Shown: piece by piece, positions 1 to 10,229 of the stretch
Layout of the letters: every line of letters starts with the position of its first letter
Numbering within the stretch: position 1 is the first letter of the stretch
Source: Haematobia irritans
Taxonomy: Eukaryota; Arthropoda; Insecta; Diptera; Muscidae
Direction of reading: 5' to 3'
Assembly (NCBI RefSeq): GCF_050003625.1
Contig: NC_134399.1
Span: 219,288,975-219,352,974 of the forward strand
DNA: 64,000 bases
Program-made: the position numbers and the translations under genes
Notes under the pieces: model-generated
The model's database searches: none
What the model was told of the DNA's origin: nothing
What the model saw: only the letters and a program-made list of their open reading frames with translations

Positions 1-133
1 TTTTTAAGTCCACACTACTTTGAAAATATATATTTTTGTAATATAAAAAAAGGAAGCATAATAAATAAAAACACTAACACTAAATTTATAATATATCAAT
101 CACAATAATAGAATGTTAAATGAGAAAACATAC

Positions 134-2247
134 CTGTTGTATTGCCACCTTTATTATCCGATTTTAGTAAAACATTAGAACTTGAGTTTGTATCGTCCAT
201 TGGATGATGAGTTCCACTTCCAGTTGATTGATTTAACAGACGTCCTAAAGATAATAATACGTATTATGGTTATACTCAAGTTAAACATCACTAATTTACT
301 TACCCATTTCTATGGAAATTTCTGCATTATCAGAGTGTTGATATTTTTCTTCAATTTCGGACTCTGTTAATATTTCATATTCAGATGTGTATTGAGTTAC
401 ATTTTGTCCTCCATTTCCAGAATCTTGATTATTTCCAGGCGTTCCATCAGTATCGGAGAGGCGATCATCAACATCACCAACAATATATTCGGGTATATCC
501 ATTTTTATGGCACCTCTTAAAAGGTTAATATCAGCAGCTAAATAAAGATAATTAAAAAACCAAATGTGCAGATGTTTTAAATTTTTAAAATTAAAATTTG
601 TTTGATTGATTCTTTTCTATGAAGTTTTTAAATTATTGAGAACAATTTTTAAAAAGTAGTACACAATTATTGTTAAAAAAAATATATAAAAAAAAACAAT
701 GTGCAGATGTTACAAAATTGTTAAAAATTAAAACTTGTAAGATTGATTTTTTTAATTTGAAAAATGTACGTAATATTGCAAAAACTCGAAATTAAAAAAA
801 AAACAGAAAAAAACAATGTACAGACGTTTAATAATTAAAAAAAATCAAAATTTGTTCGAACAGGTTTTATTTTAATTTGAAATTGATAAAAAACTCAAAA
901 AAGTTGTTGCGAAAATTCGAAATTAAAAAAATAATGTGCAGATTTTAAAAATAATTTTAATTTGAAAAATATCGAGAGAATTTGAAAAATATTGCGAAAA
1001 TTCGAAATTAAAAATAAAATAATATGCAGATTTTAAAAATAATTTTAATTTGAAAAAATATAGAGAAAAACATTAACAAAGTAGTACACAAAATATATAC
1101 AGATGATTAAAATTTAATAAATTTGAAAACTATTGAGTAAAAGTGAAAAAAATAAGCCACGATTTTTGTTCCGAAACTCAATTATTTTAATTTCACAGTG
1201 CTGCTATTTAAAATATGATGAAATAATGAATTTATAAACTCACTCTTTACTATAGTCTGTTCATCAACAGATTCTGTCGTATAAATATTATCATCATCAT
1301 CGGAAAATGTTATTTTTCGTTTCTTCATCGTTCCCGCTGTTGTTGTAGCTGAGGCGGGAAGTGTAACTATATTTGTGGTCATAGTACCCGGTTGGGTGAC
1401 TTGGACTGGCTGATTTTGTGTTTGTTGTTGTTGTTGGGGAGCATGTTGTTGTATCTGTATATGTTGCTGTTGGTGACCTGTGGTCGTCACCGTTGCCGTG
1501 GAAACTTGGTGAGTAGTGACTTGATGTGTATTGCCCGTTGATTGAGTATTATGATGAATTTGTATATGCTGCATTTGGGGCTGTAAATGATGATGCTGTT
1601 GTTGCTGCTGCTGTTGATGCTGTGGAGGATTTTGTACAGTGGTTTGTAAAGGAGGCATTTGCAATTGTGTGGGTAGGAGGGGTATATCAATGGTTTGTGT
1701 TGCCGCTACGGTATTATCATTGACCGCCCGTATAGTGCTGGGTATAGACTTTAAAAGTTTCTCATCGTCAATCACAGGTGTTGGCGGTTTGGGTTTTTCC
1801 TTTTCTTCAGCTGTTAGGCCTTGGACTGCCAGCAGTTCTGCCGTTTGTAAAAATGATTGCAATGCTTCTTGTTGGACATTAACTTCGCCCTTAAAAAAGC
1901 AAATGAAAAGAAATACAAACACACGTTACAAATGTTTAACAAAAAAACCAAAAATCAGTGTCTTTGTTTTAACTTACCTGATACATAAACTCTATTATTG
2001 AATTGAGATCTTCAAATTTGATAAACTTAAAAATAATGACGGGATGCGGATGAGGATTCTCTGTGAAAATCTCCTTAAAATATGAACTACATGCTGATAA
2101 TACCACTTTATGAGCCTTTATTTTTCGTCCATCACACAAGAGGCTAACATCGACAAAATCATCGTTGACCCTATGATTATCCAGTGCATAGGTGAGATGG
2201 CGGAAATAGTTATTCCATCTGAGGGAATACTGCTGTGGAGCTGTCAT
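134..2247 (-). CDS. BTB/POZ (tramtrack-type) protein, 5' four exons; gene continues beyond the left edge
   Basis: Exons on the minus strand: 2247-1978, 1889-1244, 537-304 and 244-134, with GT/AG borders and matching phases (0, 1, 1). The last exon ends at a GTATGT donor, so the gene runs past the window. Residues 1 to about 115 form a BTB domain: an RWNNY start, DVSL, then IKAHKVVLSACSSYF, and GEVNVQQEAL from exon 2. This fits the dimerising domain of insect TTK-group nuclear regulators. Exon 2 then encodes Gln/His/Thr-rich low-complexity sequence and a KKRK basic cluster followed by four Asp, possibly a nuclear signal. Exons 3 and 4 are acidic and Ser/Gly-rich. No zinc finger or Psq domain is visible, but the C-terminus is missing. 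The start ATG lies a few residues before the BTB core, as is usual in the family. Role as a transcription or chromatin regulator is inferred from the family; I do not assign an orthologue. Confidence 0.85.
545..1140. repeat. Degenerate intronic repeat in BTB gene intron 2
   Basis: Intron 2 (1243-538) holds about six diverged copies of a motif reading roughly aatgtgcagatgtt followed by an A/T run and ttaaaatttg, at about 561, 697, 812, 929, 1021 and 1095. Spacing is roughly 75 to 135 bp and irregular. It looks like an old, decaying tandem array. No coding potential is seen. Confidence 0.5.
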
Positions 2248-2470
2248 TATTTTCTATTTTGCTTGTTGCTAAATATTCCGAATCTAGTCAAAATTTCACA
2301 TTTCTTCCACACAGCACAGATATCTTCAATTATGGTAAGTCTTGCTAAGAATATTAAAAATTAAATGCATTAGAATCAGCACGGTAAGATTTCAGAAAAA
2401 CTGTGAGAGACATAGGAAGTAGCAAAAAGTACAATAAATGTATTGTCCAGAAGTTTTCGATGGATCCATA

Positions 2471-2746
2471 CTATTGTAAATTATCAATAGTCCATCCTAA
2501 ATCGTATAAAAGTGCGTTTTTCACTGCCCAGGACGCTAAAAATATGGTCACGGAGTGTATTGTGGTTACATGAAGCTTTAAATCATCGATGGCTCTGACA
2601 CTTACCATGAACTCATTGAGTCTATTTAAACTGCATGTGTGCAAGAATAACTGATTTAAACTATAATATGCAATGAAAATGGAAAATGTAAACAATTGCA
2701 AATTCTTGATATATTTTGTCTCTTCTTTCTTCACTTCTTCACTCAC
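2471..2746 (-). CDS. Small two-pass membrane protein, hypothetical (91 aa)
   Basis: Single-exon ORF starting at ATG 2746, about 220 bp upstream of the BTB start and on the same strand. The N-terminus is charged (MSEEVKKEE). Hydrophobic segments follow at residues about 17-38 and 62-84, split by a polar stretch with several charged residues, and the C-terminus is short. This is the layout of a small two-pass membrane protein. Just upstream (about 2772-2790) are two TTATCG motifs, one reading TTATCGAT, close to the Drosophila DRE promoter element. I recognise no family. It sits in one of the few repeat-free parts of the window, which favours a real gene, but it could be chance. Confidence 0.4.
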   Translation of the reverse strand: MSEEVKKEETKYIKNLQLFTFSIFIAYYSLNQLFLHTCSLNRLNEFMVSVRAIDDLKLHVTTIHSVTIFLASWAVKNALLYDLGWTIDNLQ

Positions 2747-2993
2747 AAATCACAAATCCAATGAAATTATGTTATCGATTTGTTATCGGCATCGTTTTTA
2801 CAACAATAATGAACCGATTTTAATTACCGGTTCTTGTTTTACAACACTGACGCACTGTTTTTGTTAATCATGAACCGGTTCTCCTTCATACGACAAAAGT
2901 AACCCAATACGCACTGGAATGAGTGAGTTTAAAGTCAATTCACAACGCTGTTGTTTGTCTGCTCACCGTAGATGGCGCTGTTTCTTAATTAAT

Positions 2994-3198
2994 GCTAAGT
3001 ACTAAGATCGCTTCAAGGATGTTAGCTTATCTATGCGAAATAATATGCCTGCCTATTTTTTCGTGCGAAAAATCTAGGGTTGTATAAATATGTGTTTAAA
3101 AATGCTCAAACCAAAGATTTCGCTTTTCTTCCGCGCTAACGCTTTTTATATGGAGTATAACAGTTTTTCGTGCTAAAACGTTATCTTAGTACCAGGCT
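2994..3198. mobile_element. Short terminal-inverted-repeat element (MITE candidate)
   Basis: Ends are loosely inverted: left aagtactaagatcgc, right gttatcttagtacc. A related fragment sits at 16645-16710 with the same internal stretch around tatggagtataacag. No ORF. Target duplication not resolved. Confidence 0.4.
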
Positions 3199-3218
3199 TT
3201 ACACTGCCCGAACAACTA

Positions 3219-4151
3219 AAGGGTGATTTGTTAAGAGCTTGATAACTTTTTTTTAAAAAAAAACGCATAAAATTTGCAAAATCTCATCGGTTCTTTATTT
3301 GAAACGTTAGATTGGTCCATGACATTTACTTTTTGAAGATAATTTCATTTAAATGTTGACCGCGGCTGCGTCTTAGGTGGTCCATTCGGAAAGTCCAATT
3401 TTGGGCAACTTTTTCGAGCATTTCGGCCGGAATAGCCCGAATTTCTTCGGAAATGTTGTCTTCCAAAGCTGGAATAGTTGCTGGCTTATTTCTGTAGACT
3501 TTAGACTTGACGTAGCCCCACAAAAAATAGTCTAAAGGCGTCAAATCGCATGATCTTGGTGGCCAACTTACCGGTCCATTTCTTGAGATGAATTGTTCTC
3601 CGAAGTTTTCCCTCAAAATGGCCATAGAATCGCGAGCTGTGTGGCATGTAGCGCCATCTTGTTGAAACCACATGTCAACCAAGTTCAGTTCTTCCATTTT
3701 TGGCAACAAAAAGTTTGTTAGCATCGAACGATAGCGATCGCCATTCACCGTAACGTTGCGTCCAACAGCATCTTTGAAAAAATACGGTCCAATGATTCCA
3801 CCAGCGTACAAACCACACCAAACAGTGCATTTTTCGGGATGCATGGGCAGTTCTTGAACGGCTTCTGGTTGCTCTTCACTCCAAATGCGGCAATTTTGCT
3901 TATTTACGTAGCCATTCAACCAGAAATGAGCCTCATCGCTGAACAAAATTTGTCGATAAAAAAGCGGATTTTCTGCCAACTTTTCTAGGGCCCATTCACT
4001 GAAAATTCGACGTTGTGGCAGATCGTTCGTCTATTCATGATGAAATGTCAAAGCATACTGAGCATCTTTCTCTTTGACACCATGTCTGAAATCCCACGTG
4101 ATCTGTCAAATACTAATGCATGAAAATCCTAACCTCAAAAGAATCACCCTT
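3219..4151 (-). mobile_element. DD41D mariner-type element, copy 1 (933 bp, internally deleted)
   Basis: Element ends are AAGGGTGATTTGTTAAGAG at the left and the inverted AAGGGTGATTCTTTTGAGG at the right, flanked by TA at 3217-3218 and 4152-4153. The interior encodes the catalytic C-terminal part of a transposase on the minus strand. The N-terminal DNA-binding region is missing: the initiating ATG context is joined almost directly to DLPQRRIFSEWALEKL, and out of frame. Copy 3 (42624-43557) has nearly the same junction. Confidence 0.93.
3326..3979 (-). pseudogene. DD41D mariner transposase, C-terminal catalytic part (217 aa)
   Basis: Carries the three acidic motifs of a Tc1/mariner DDE/D transposase: FSDEAHFW, FQQDGATCHTA and SCDLTPLDYFLWG. 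Counting residues, 41 lie between the second Asp (QQD) and the third (PLD), which is DD41D, the spacing of the group first described as rosa in Ceratitis. The full protein should be about 340-350 aa; the helix-turn-helix N-terminus is deleted here, so it is not a functional transposase. It ends with NEIIFKK before a short 3' UTR and the terminal repeat. Confidence 0.9.
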
Positions 4152-4153
4152 TA

Positions 4154-4960
4154 TGATAACAACATGAAGAAATAAGAAGAAGCATAAACATAAACAATGA
4201 AGATTGACGAAAAGTTATGTGTGAAGTCTTTTTTTAATTAAAACTCGAAGAAACAATAAATTCAAGCAGAATTAGCAATCCATCATTAATGTCATTGCAG
4301 AAATGCTTGTTATGAAAATAGATTTGTTTTTGCTAATGTTTGACGAACATTCCTTACACGTGAAGAGTTGTTCCTCCCAACCAGAAAAAAATTAAAGATG
4401 TTTTAATTTTATGTTATGCCGCAATACGCGAACATGACCTTATACCAGCGGATTTTTCGCCGCAACGTGTTGTGTCGTAGTGTTTATCCGACCGTATAAG
4501 GTCCCCTTAGGATTCTTTACAAACACAGACATTCCGTCCGGAAGAACTTATAGTCTGGACGGGGCATAAGGTGGATACTAAATTCGAGTTTAAGATGGGT
4601 ATTAAGTTCGAGTTTAAGGTAGGTACTATGTTCGGTTTCCGAAGCGAAATCCCATACAAAACCAAAAATGCGAAAAACTACCGAAATATTTTTTCATTTG
4701 TGGTACTTTGTTTTTTTCGAGTTGAAAAACTGACATAAAGTGCATAGTCCCTAATTAGGTCGGCTTTAAATCCTTCCATATGTTGAGATTAGTTAGTTTC
4801 AAAACATGGCGCCATTTGTAATGTGAATTAAGAAATAATTGATTTATTCAAATGATTTGTATTAAATTAGAATACAAAAGTGGTTCGCGTTGTTATATAA
4901 AAATGCAATTAGATTGACGAAATAAAAATAACGGTGTGCTATATGTATATAACATATATA
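4154..4960. other. Intergenic stretch with fragments of dispersed MITEs
   Basis: No gene seen. At 4520-4568 is a fragment (acaaacacagacattc then cttatagtctggacgg) that recurs in FAR-A intron 1 (17874-17925). At 4572-4640 are tandem motifs related to attcgagtttaagatggg and ggtactatgttcgg, matching the ends of the repeat cluster at 7.36-9.55 kb. Confidence 0.4.
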
Positions 4961-4961
4961 A

Positions 4962-5872
4962 CAGCATCTGGTTCTGTAGCCGTTTCTGCCACAGTAGCAT
5001 CTGCCCTCACATCCCTGACACCCACAATTGCAGCCACTACATCAGCTACAGTGAACAACTCCAACATAGCACCCTCAACACCTGCCACGACCACAGTGGC
5101 TGTGACCGCAAATATTGTATTGCAACAACCAAATACAACGGCCGCCCAAGTAGTGAGTGGTCCCATTGGGGTGGCAGCAAATACTACTCCAACATTAGCC
5201 ACTATTACTAATTCTTCAAATGCAATATCGACTGTTGCTGCCGTTAGTAATACAAATGCAATACTAATGCAATGGTGGTTTCACAATCATCCACAATAGT
5301 ATCACCAGCAGCTGGATCGAATCTTGTTGTTCCCACCACTACAATGGCTTTAGCAGGAGCTACCGTGGGACTTAAGTCTGGTCCAGATATTACAATGACA
5401 TTGAACCGTATAAATACGGCAGAGAATGAAGTTGATGTGGAGGAATGTTTACCAGGTGATGTTGTTAAATTGGATTTTGCTGGCGAAGAAGTGGCTGGGT
5501 GAAATTTTACCCCTAAGGAATGTCTTCTAGGAGTTTCCAATCGGCGACCGGTGCCCGTTGGAAACTCCGCCTATTACAACGGTACCGTCATCGCTTCAGC
5601 CATCAGCAACAATAGCATTCCATCAGCGTCATATTGTAGAGATACAACCAGGCCACCATTTATCATCATCCCCTGCTAATTTAGAATTGACTAATGTTAT
5701 GCAACATAATGTTTGCACAGAACACGAAGAAGTAGAAGAAGCTAATTGTCATAATACTGCAGATGTAATCGATGAAGATTTCTTTTTTAAAATATGCTTA
5801 AAAACGATTTCGTCTTATCTCTGTAAACCCAGTGCTTCTACATTCAACACCCATTTTTTTACAAAGAAATGA
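4962..5872 (+). pseudogene. Ala/Thr/Ser-rich protein exon, frameshifted (gene remnant or assembly error)
   Basis: From an acceptor-like site (tatataacag, about 4962) the frame reads Ala/Thr/Val-rich sequence (SVAVSATVASALTSLTPT and on) to about 5260. There one missing base would restore a repeated NTNANTNA run into the next frame, MVVSQSSTIVSPAAG, which continues to the acidic DVVKLDFAGEEVAG and a stop at 5502. A further frame (5558-5872) resumes with ETPPITTVPSSLQPSATIAF and an acidic EHEEVEEANCH segment. Three same-style segments in two frames over 900 bp mean either a decaying copy or sequencing indels. A 3'-UTR-like AT-rich tail with AATAAA motifs follows to about 6175. I do not recognise the family; the composition suggests a nuclear regulator. 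Confidence 0.5.
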
Positions 5873-6179
5873 ATCGTATTTTTTTTATTATTTTACCGCT
5901 CCTCGTAATTGCTCCCTTTTCTATTTGTTAAGCGAGCTCGTTTTTTGTGTGTAAGAGGCGTAAATGAATGAGAACTGAACAAAAGAAATGTTAATGCAAT
6001 TTTAATTTTTAATGGAAACAACATGAAAGCTAAATATGAGAAATGATAATTAAAAATTTTTAAATATAACAATATTAATGAAAGAAAGCTGATAATCCAG
6101 AAAAGAAAACATTGTGTTCTAGGGTCTTTAATTAGTGTATAAATGTACAAATTAATAAAAACTCATAATAAAATTATAA

Positions 6180-7360
6180 TCGAACTTGTCTTATTTTTAT
6201 ATACCGGGGTATAGGTAATTGGGTGGTCTTATACGTTTTATACTTTTTAATATAAAATTAGTAAATTTTTCTGAACAAAGTTATATCCAAAATAAATGTT
6301 TATAGTAAATAATTAAATAATTTTTATTTAAATAGCAAAATAATTTTCTTATATTCATTATTTGTCCAAATGGCTGGAATGAAACGATTTAATTTCGTTG
6401 TGGCTTTTAAATTTCAGTTAGCGGCATTCTTGCATTTTATCAATTCAAAACACTGGTTGAATTTCATAACGTGACTGAAATAGTTATTGGAACTTATAGA
6501 TTGGGAGAGTATAACATCCTTCAGTAAACCAGCCAATTGCTTCTCAATGTATTAATTTCAGTCAACGAAGAGTCTGGTATAGAACACTAACATCCCTTTG
6601 TGACGAAATATAAGTCGGGAACAGTGACTTTGGCTTAGGAACTACCCTTGAACTTGAGTTATGGGCTTAAGTTGGTTGTTCCCCCCGATGTAACAATATT
6701 GGCAAATGAAATGGCGTTATTATCCTTTGTGGGAACTGTGGTGGTGACCACTGGAGTTGAAATTGCTAGTGAGGCGGCAACAGCATGTGCATAAGTACAC
6801 TCTTGTCCACTGTTAATGCAATGCGATTATGTAGATATTGTGGACACCAACGAATTAAGTTTGTTGCTGAACGAATTATGAACCCATTGCTGCGGATGAT
6901 GTAAAAGATTGCATAACACCGGAATTATATGTTTTTTTGATGTGCGTTACAAATTGACGGTATCCATTTGGAAAAGCTGAAGAAGACAATGTACCACATG
7001 TTGTAAAAGCTGTTGCAGAATGTGGTAAGACACCAGGAGTAGAGCGACTGGAGCTTTATTCTTAACAATTATTAGTGTCCAGTGCTGTATGAGATTTTTT
7101 TTGCAAAACAATCCAAAAACTGGTAGAAAAACACTTTTCAAAACAATTATCATGAATGCGTGTATCTGAACAATCAGCTGCTGCGTATGTATAATTAAAA
7201 ATAGTATGACATTTGGCGATGTTGTCAATTAAATTGCGGAGAAATAAACGCGGATTAGCTCCAAAATAGCTGTTTTCTTCGGTCGAAATGTATTGTCAAC
7301 ACTCTCATTTTTCAACGCGAAAGAATGGTTAAGTGAAGTTTTTTTCGTGCCAACAAACAT
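6180..7360. other. Intergenic stretch; possible heavily decayed coding sequence
   Basis: Mostly AT-rich. Between 6660 and 7060 GC rises, and open stretches of Ala/Ser/Thr/Val-rich translation occur on both strands, such as minus-strand SLAISTPVVTTTVPT near 6775, broken by stops and frame changes. This may be another remnant of the kind at 4.96-5.87 kb. No intact gene is seen. Confidence 0.25.
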
Positions 7361-7370
7361 AGTACCCACC

Positions 7371-7810
7371 TTTAGCCGCTAAAATCGCAACTTTGTGAAA
7401 ATTTGCTACGGGCTATTCCCCATCAAGTTATAAAAAAAAACTAAATCAGTAAGAAAAAGGCATAAAATTATACATATTTGTTGCAAATTTTTTTATAACC
7501 TGATGGGGAAAACCCCAAAGCAAATTTTCACAAAGTTTGTATTCCTTAAAATGGATTATTAAAGAAAAGTAATCATGAAAAAATGACGATTTTAGCGGCT
7601 AAACTCGAACTTAATACCTTTAGCCGCTAAAAACGTCATTTTTTCACAATTACTTTTCTTTAATAGTCCATTTTAAGGAACACAAACTTTGTGAAAATTT
7701 GCTTTGGGCTTTTCCCTATCAAGTTATAATAAAATTTGCAACAAATATGTATAATTTCATGCATTTTTCTTACTGATTTAGTTTTCACTTTAGCGATTTT
7801 AGCGGCTAAA
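7371..7810. repeat. Long imperfect palindrome (foldback) with TTTAGCCGCTAAA ends
   Basis: Left arm from tttagccgctaaaatcgc, right arm ending gcgattttagcggctaaa. The arms are largely complementary over about 200 bp each (shared blocks: ttgcaacaaatatgtataat, caaagcaaattttcacaaag, ccattttaaggaa), around a 14-bp spacer at about 7604-7617. Each arm also ends internally in a 13-bp TTTAGCGGCTAAA palindrome. A second partial copy is at 8940-9550. This is a foldback/MITE-type element without ORF. Confidence 0.8.
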
Positions 7811-8025
7811 ATAAAACCGCGTGTTAGAATTGATTCCCAGCAGAAGAAATTCACAAAATATCCATTTTAAACTGATAATAGCATAAGAATTAAACTGACA
7901 ATGTGATGCACATTTTCATCCAGAAGTTGTTGATTTCAACAATTTGTTGTTTTTAACAATTTTAATTGGTTGTACTTGTAATGTTTCTGGAAACTTTTTC
8001 TTGTCGATAAGCCACTCATTTTTCA

Positions 8026-8330
8026 TTGGTCAGCTTCTTAATGTTTGCAAGAATGTAGCATCCAAAGATTTTAGTTTTCTGCAAAGAGATTTAAATTTAG
8101 TGACTTCTCTAAAGTGTTGATTTAATTTTTCATATTGACGTACCAATTATTATAAACTATTTGAAGCAGTTCCAGTTAATTGTCCACCATTTTTTCATCG
8201 GTCAGCTTTTTAATGTTTTCAAGAACGTAGAATCCATAATTTTAGTTTTCTGCAAAGAGATATACATTTAGTGACTTCCTTAAAGTTTTATTTCATTTAT
8301 TATTTTCACTTACCTATTTTTATAAACTAT
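8026..8330. repeat. Imperfect direct repeat, two units
   Basis: Two diverged copies of a roughly 130-bp segment (cattggtcagcttcttaatg at about 8026 and catcggtcagctttttaatg at about 8198). Both continue through gattttagttttctgcaaag or a close match, then a tttagtgactt run and tataaactattt. No coding potential. Confidence 0.6.
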
Positions 8331-8369
8331 TTGGTTATTTGTCTAAAATTTTCCATTTTTTAATTTCTT

Positions 8370-8939
8370 GCAATTGACCACGAACTTCGTTGCACAAATA
8401 AGTATTGAAAACCACATGGTTTTTTCGTTGCATTTTAGGGTAGTGTTTTGTCAAAGTTTTCTCATATTATTTTCAACACCTTTTCAAAGATTTCGTCAAC
8501 ATTTTGGCAAATTGGAAGTAATTCGCAAACAATTTGAAGATGTATTGAAGATGAGCTATTTCAAGTCAAGTTGAATTTATGTTGAAAATTATATTTACCC
8601 TCAAACTGAAAAGTTGTTGCATTTGAAAAACGCTCATCCTGTGTTTATTGGGTTGCAATTAACCACGAACTTCGTTGCACAAATAAGTATTGAAAATCAC
8701 ATGGTTTTTTCGTTGCATTTTAGGGTAGTGTTTTTCAAAGTTTTCTCATATTATCTCCAACACCTTTTCAAAGATTTCGTCAACATTTTGGCAAATTGGA
8801 AGTAATTCGCAAACAATTTGAAGATGTATTGAATATGAGCTATATCAAGTCAAGTTGAATTTATGTTGAAAATTATATTTACCCTCAAACTGAAAAGTTG
8901 TTGCATTTGAAAAACGCTCATCCTGTGTTTATTGGGGTA
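8370..8939. repeat. Tandem duplication of a 285-bp unit
   Basis: The segment beginning gcaattgaccacgaacttcg at 8370 is repeated from 8655 (gcaattaaccacgaacttcg), so the period is 285 bp. The two copies differ at only a few bases and a 1-bp indel, which indicates a recent duplication. Short ORFs in each copy are by-products of the repeat. Confidence 0.9.
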
Positions 8940-9550
8940 TTATTAAAGAAAAGTAATCGTGAAAAAATTGCGATTTTAGCGGCTAAACTCGAACTTAATA
9001 CTCACCTTTAGCCGCTAAAGTGAAAACTAAATCAGTAAAAAAGGCAAACAATTATACATATTTGTTGCAAATTTTATTATAACTTAAGCTGAGTACTATG
9101 TTCAGTTTTCAAGCTGAAAACCAGCTTGTTTTCACGGTTACTTTTTTAAATTAATTAAATTATAAATATAAAATGGTTCACAATCAATTCCTTAGATCTT
9201 TTCCATTCATTATTTCACAAGACTTTATAAAAATATAATCGTCTTCATATAGATTTTTGTATTTTTTATTTAGTGTTTTGGTGAAAAATACGAACATAGT
9301 ACTCACCTTTAATGGGGAATAGCCCAATGCAAATTTTCACAAAGTTTATATTCCTTAAAATGGATTATTAAAGAAAAGTAATCGTGAAAAAATGACGATT
9401 TTAGCGGCTAAACTCGAACTTAATACCCACCTTTAGTCGCTAAAACCAAAAATAAATCAGTAAAAAAGGTATAAAATTAGACCTCTTCGATGAAAATGTT
9501 GTTATAACTTGATGGGGAATTTCCCAAAGCAACTTTTCATAAAGTTTATA
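8940..9550. mobile_element. Partial copy of the TTTAGCCGCTAAA foldback, split by another MITE
   Basis: Repeats the blocks of the 7371-7810 palindrome (gcgattttagcggctaaact near 8971, tttagccgctaaag near 9007). It is interrupted by a short element at about 9090-9310 and resumes at 9311 with atggggaatagcccaatgc. Confidence 0.6.
9090..9310. mobile_element. MITE with GAGTACTATGTTC ends
   Basis: Left end gctgagtactatgttcag, right end gaacatagtactcacc, inverted to each other over about 14 bases, with TTAA-like flanks on both sides. AT-rich interior without ORF. It sits inside the foldback remnant, so it is the younger insertion. Confidence 0.6.
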
Positions 9551-9553
9551 TTA

Positions 9554-9967
9554 GGGCTGTTTTCTTTTAGCACTGGGTGCAATATTTGTATGGGCTATCC
9601 AGAACATCGTTGCAGTGGTGTTCTATCCAGAACATCTCATCAGTGCAAGTCGCGCCGATGTTGCCAGATTGTATTTCGATAAAATGACGCTGCTTCGATT
9701 CACAATAGCAATTTATTGCGACTAATTTATCGAAAAACATGATATTCAAAGTGGTACAGTGTCATAAATAATCGCAGCAGTAAATATTTATTACTAATTG
9801 GAGCATTTCATACATTAAAAATGCAAGATTTCACTCCTTTTCTGTGATTGTTTTTAAACAGCTGATGACAGTGTTGCATATTTTTGGAGGTGTCCTGGAG
9901 AAACGAGTACTCTGTTTTCAATTAGTCCTTCACGGCTTATGGTATCCAGTACTAAAAGAAAACAAGG
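9554..9967. mobile_element. MITE with GGGCTGTTTTCTTTTAGCAC ends
   Basis: Left end gggctgttttcttttagcac and right end gtactaaaagaaaacaaggc are near-perfect inverted repeats. A fragment of the same family lies at 11776-11825 inside FAR-A intron 5. No ORF. Confidence 0.65.
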
Positions 9968-10098
9968 CTATGGTATCGTAATTTTAGTTTGCAATTAATA
10001 TTATTATTTTAACCAAGTTTTCGATGTGCTGTGGATTCTAAGAAGTGCCGTCAAATTCAAAGAATATTGCTAGGATTTATAATTTTTTATTATTTATA

Positions 10099-10104
10099 TT
10101 TATT
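10099..10104 (-). promoter_or_regulatory. Candidate polyadenylation signal for FAR-A
   Basis: AATAAA on the minus strand about 126 bp past the FAR-A stop codon, in an AT-rich stretch with overlapping variants. Placement fits a 3' UTR of about 150 nt, but the motif is common in AT-rich DNA. Confidence 0.35.
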
Positions 10105-10229
10105 ACAACAGAAAATAGAAAGCATAAACATTTTTGCATAATAAAATAAATAAATTTATAAAAGCGGATAGTCCAATGTAACCTTTGGAAGGCATAAACA
10201 TTTTTGTATAAGTATGTCATACCCTTAAA

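Noticed and set aside
1487..2001. Plus- and minus-strand ORFs overlapping BTB exon 2
   Set aside because: Shadows of the Gln/His-rich CAG/CAA codon runs of the real minus-strand exon.
4939..5202. Minus-strand 87-aa ORF over the Ala/Thr-rich region
   Set aside because: Complement shadow of GCN/ACN-rich codons on the plus strand.
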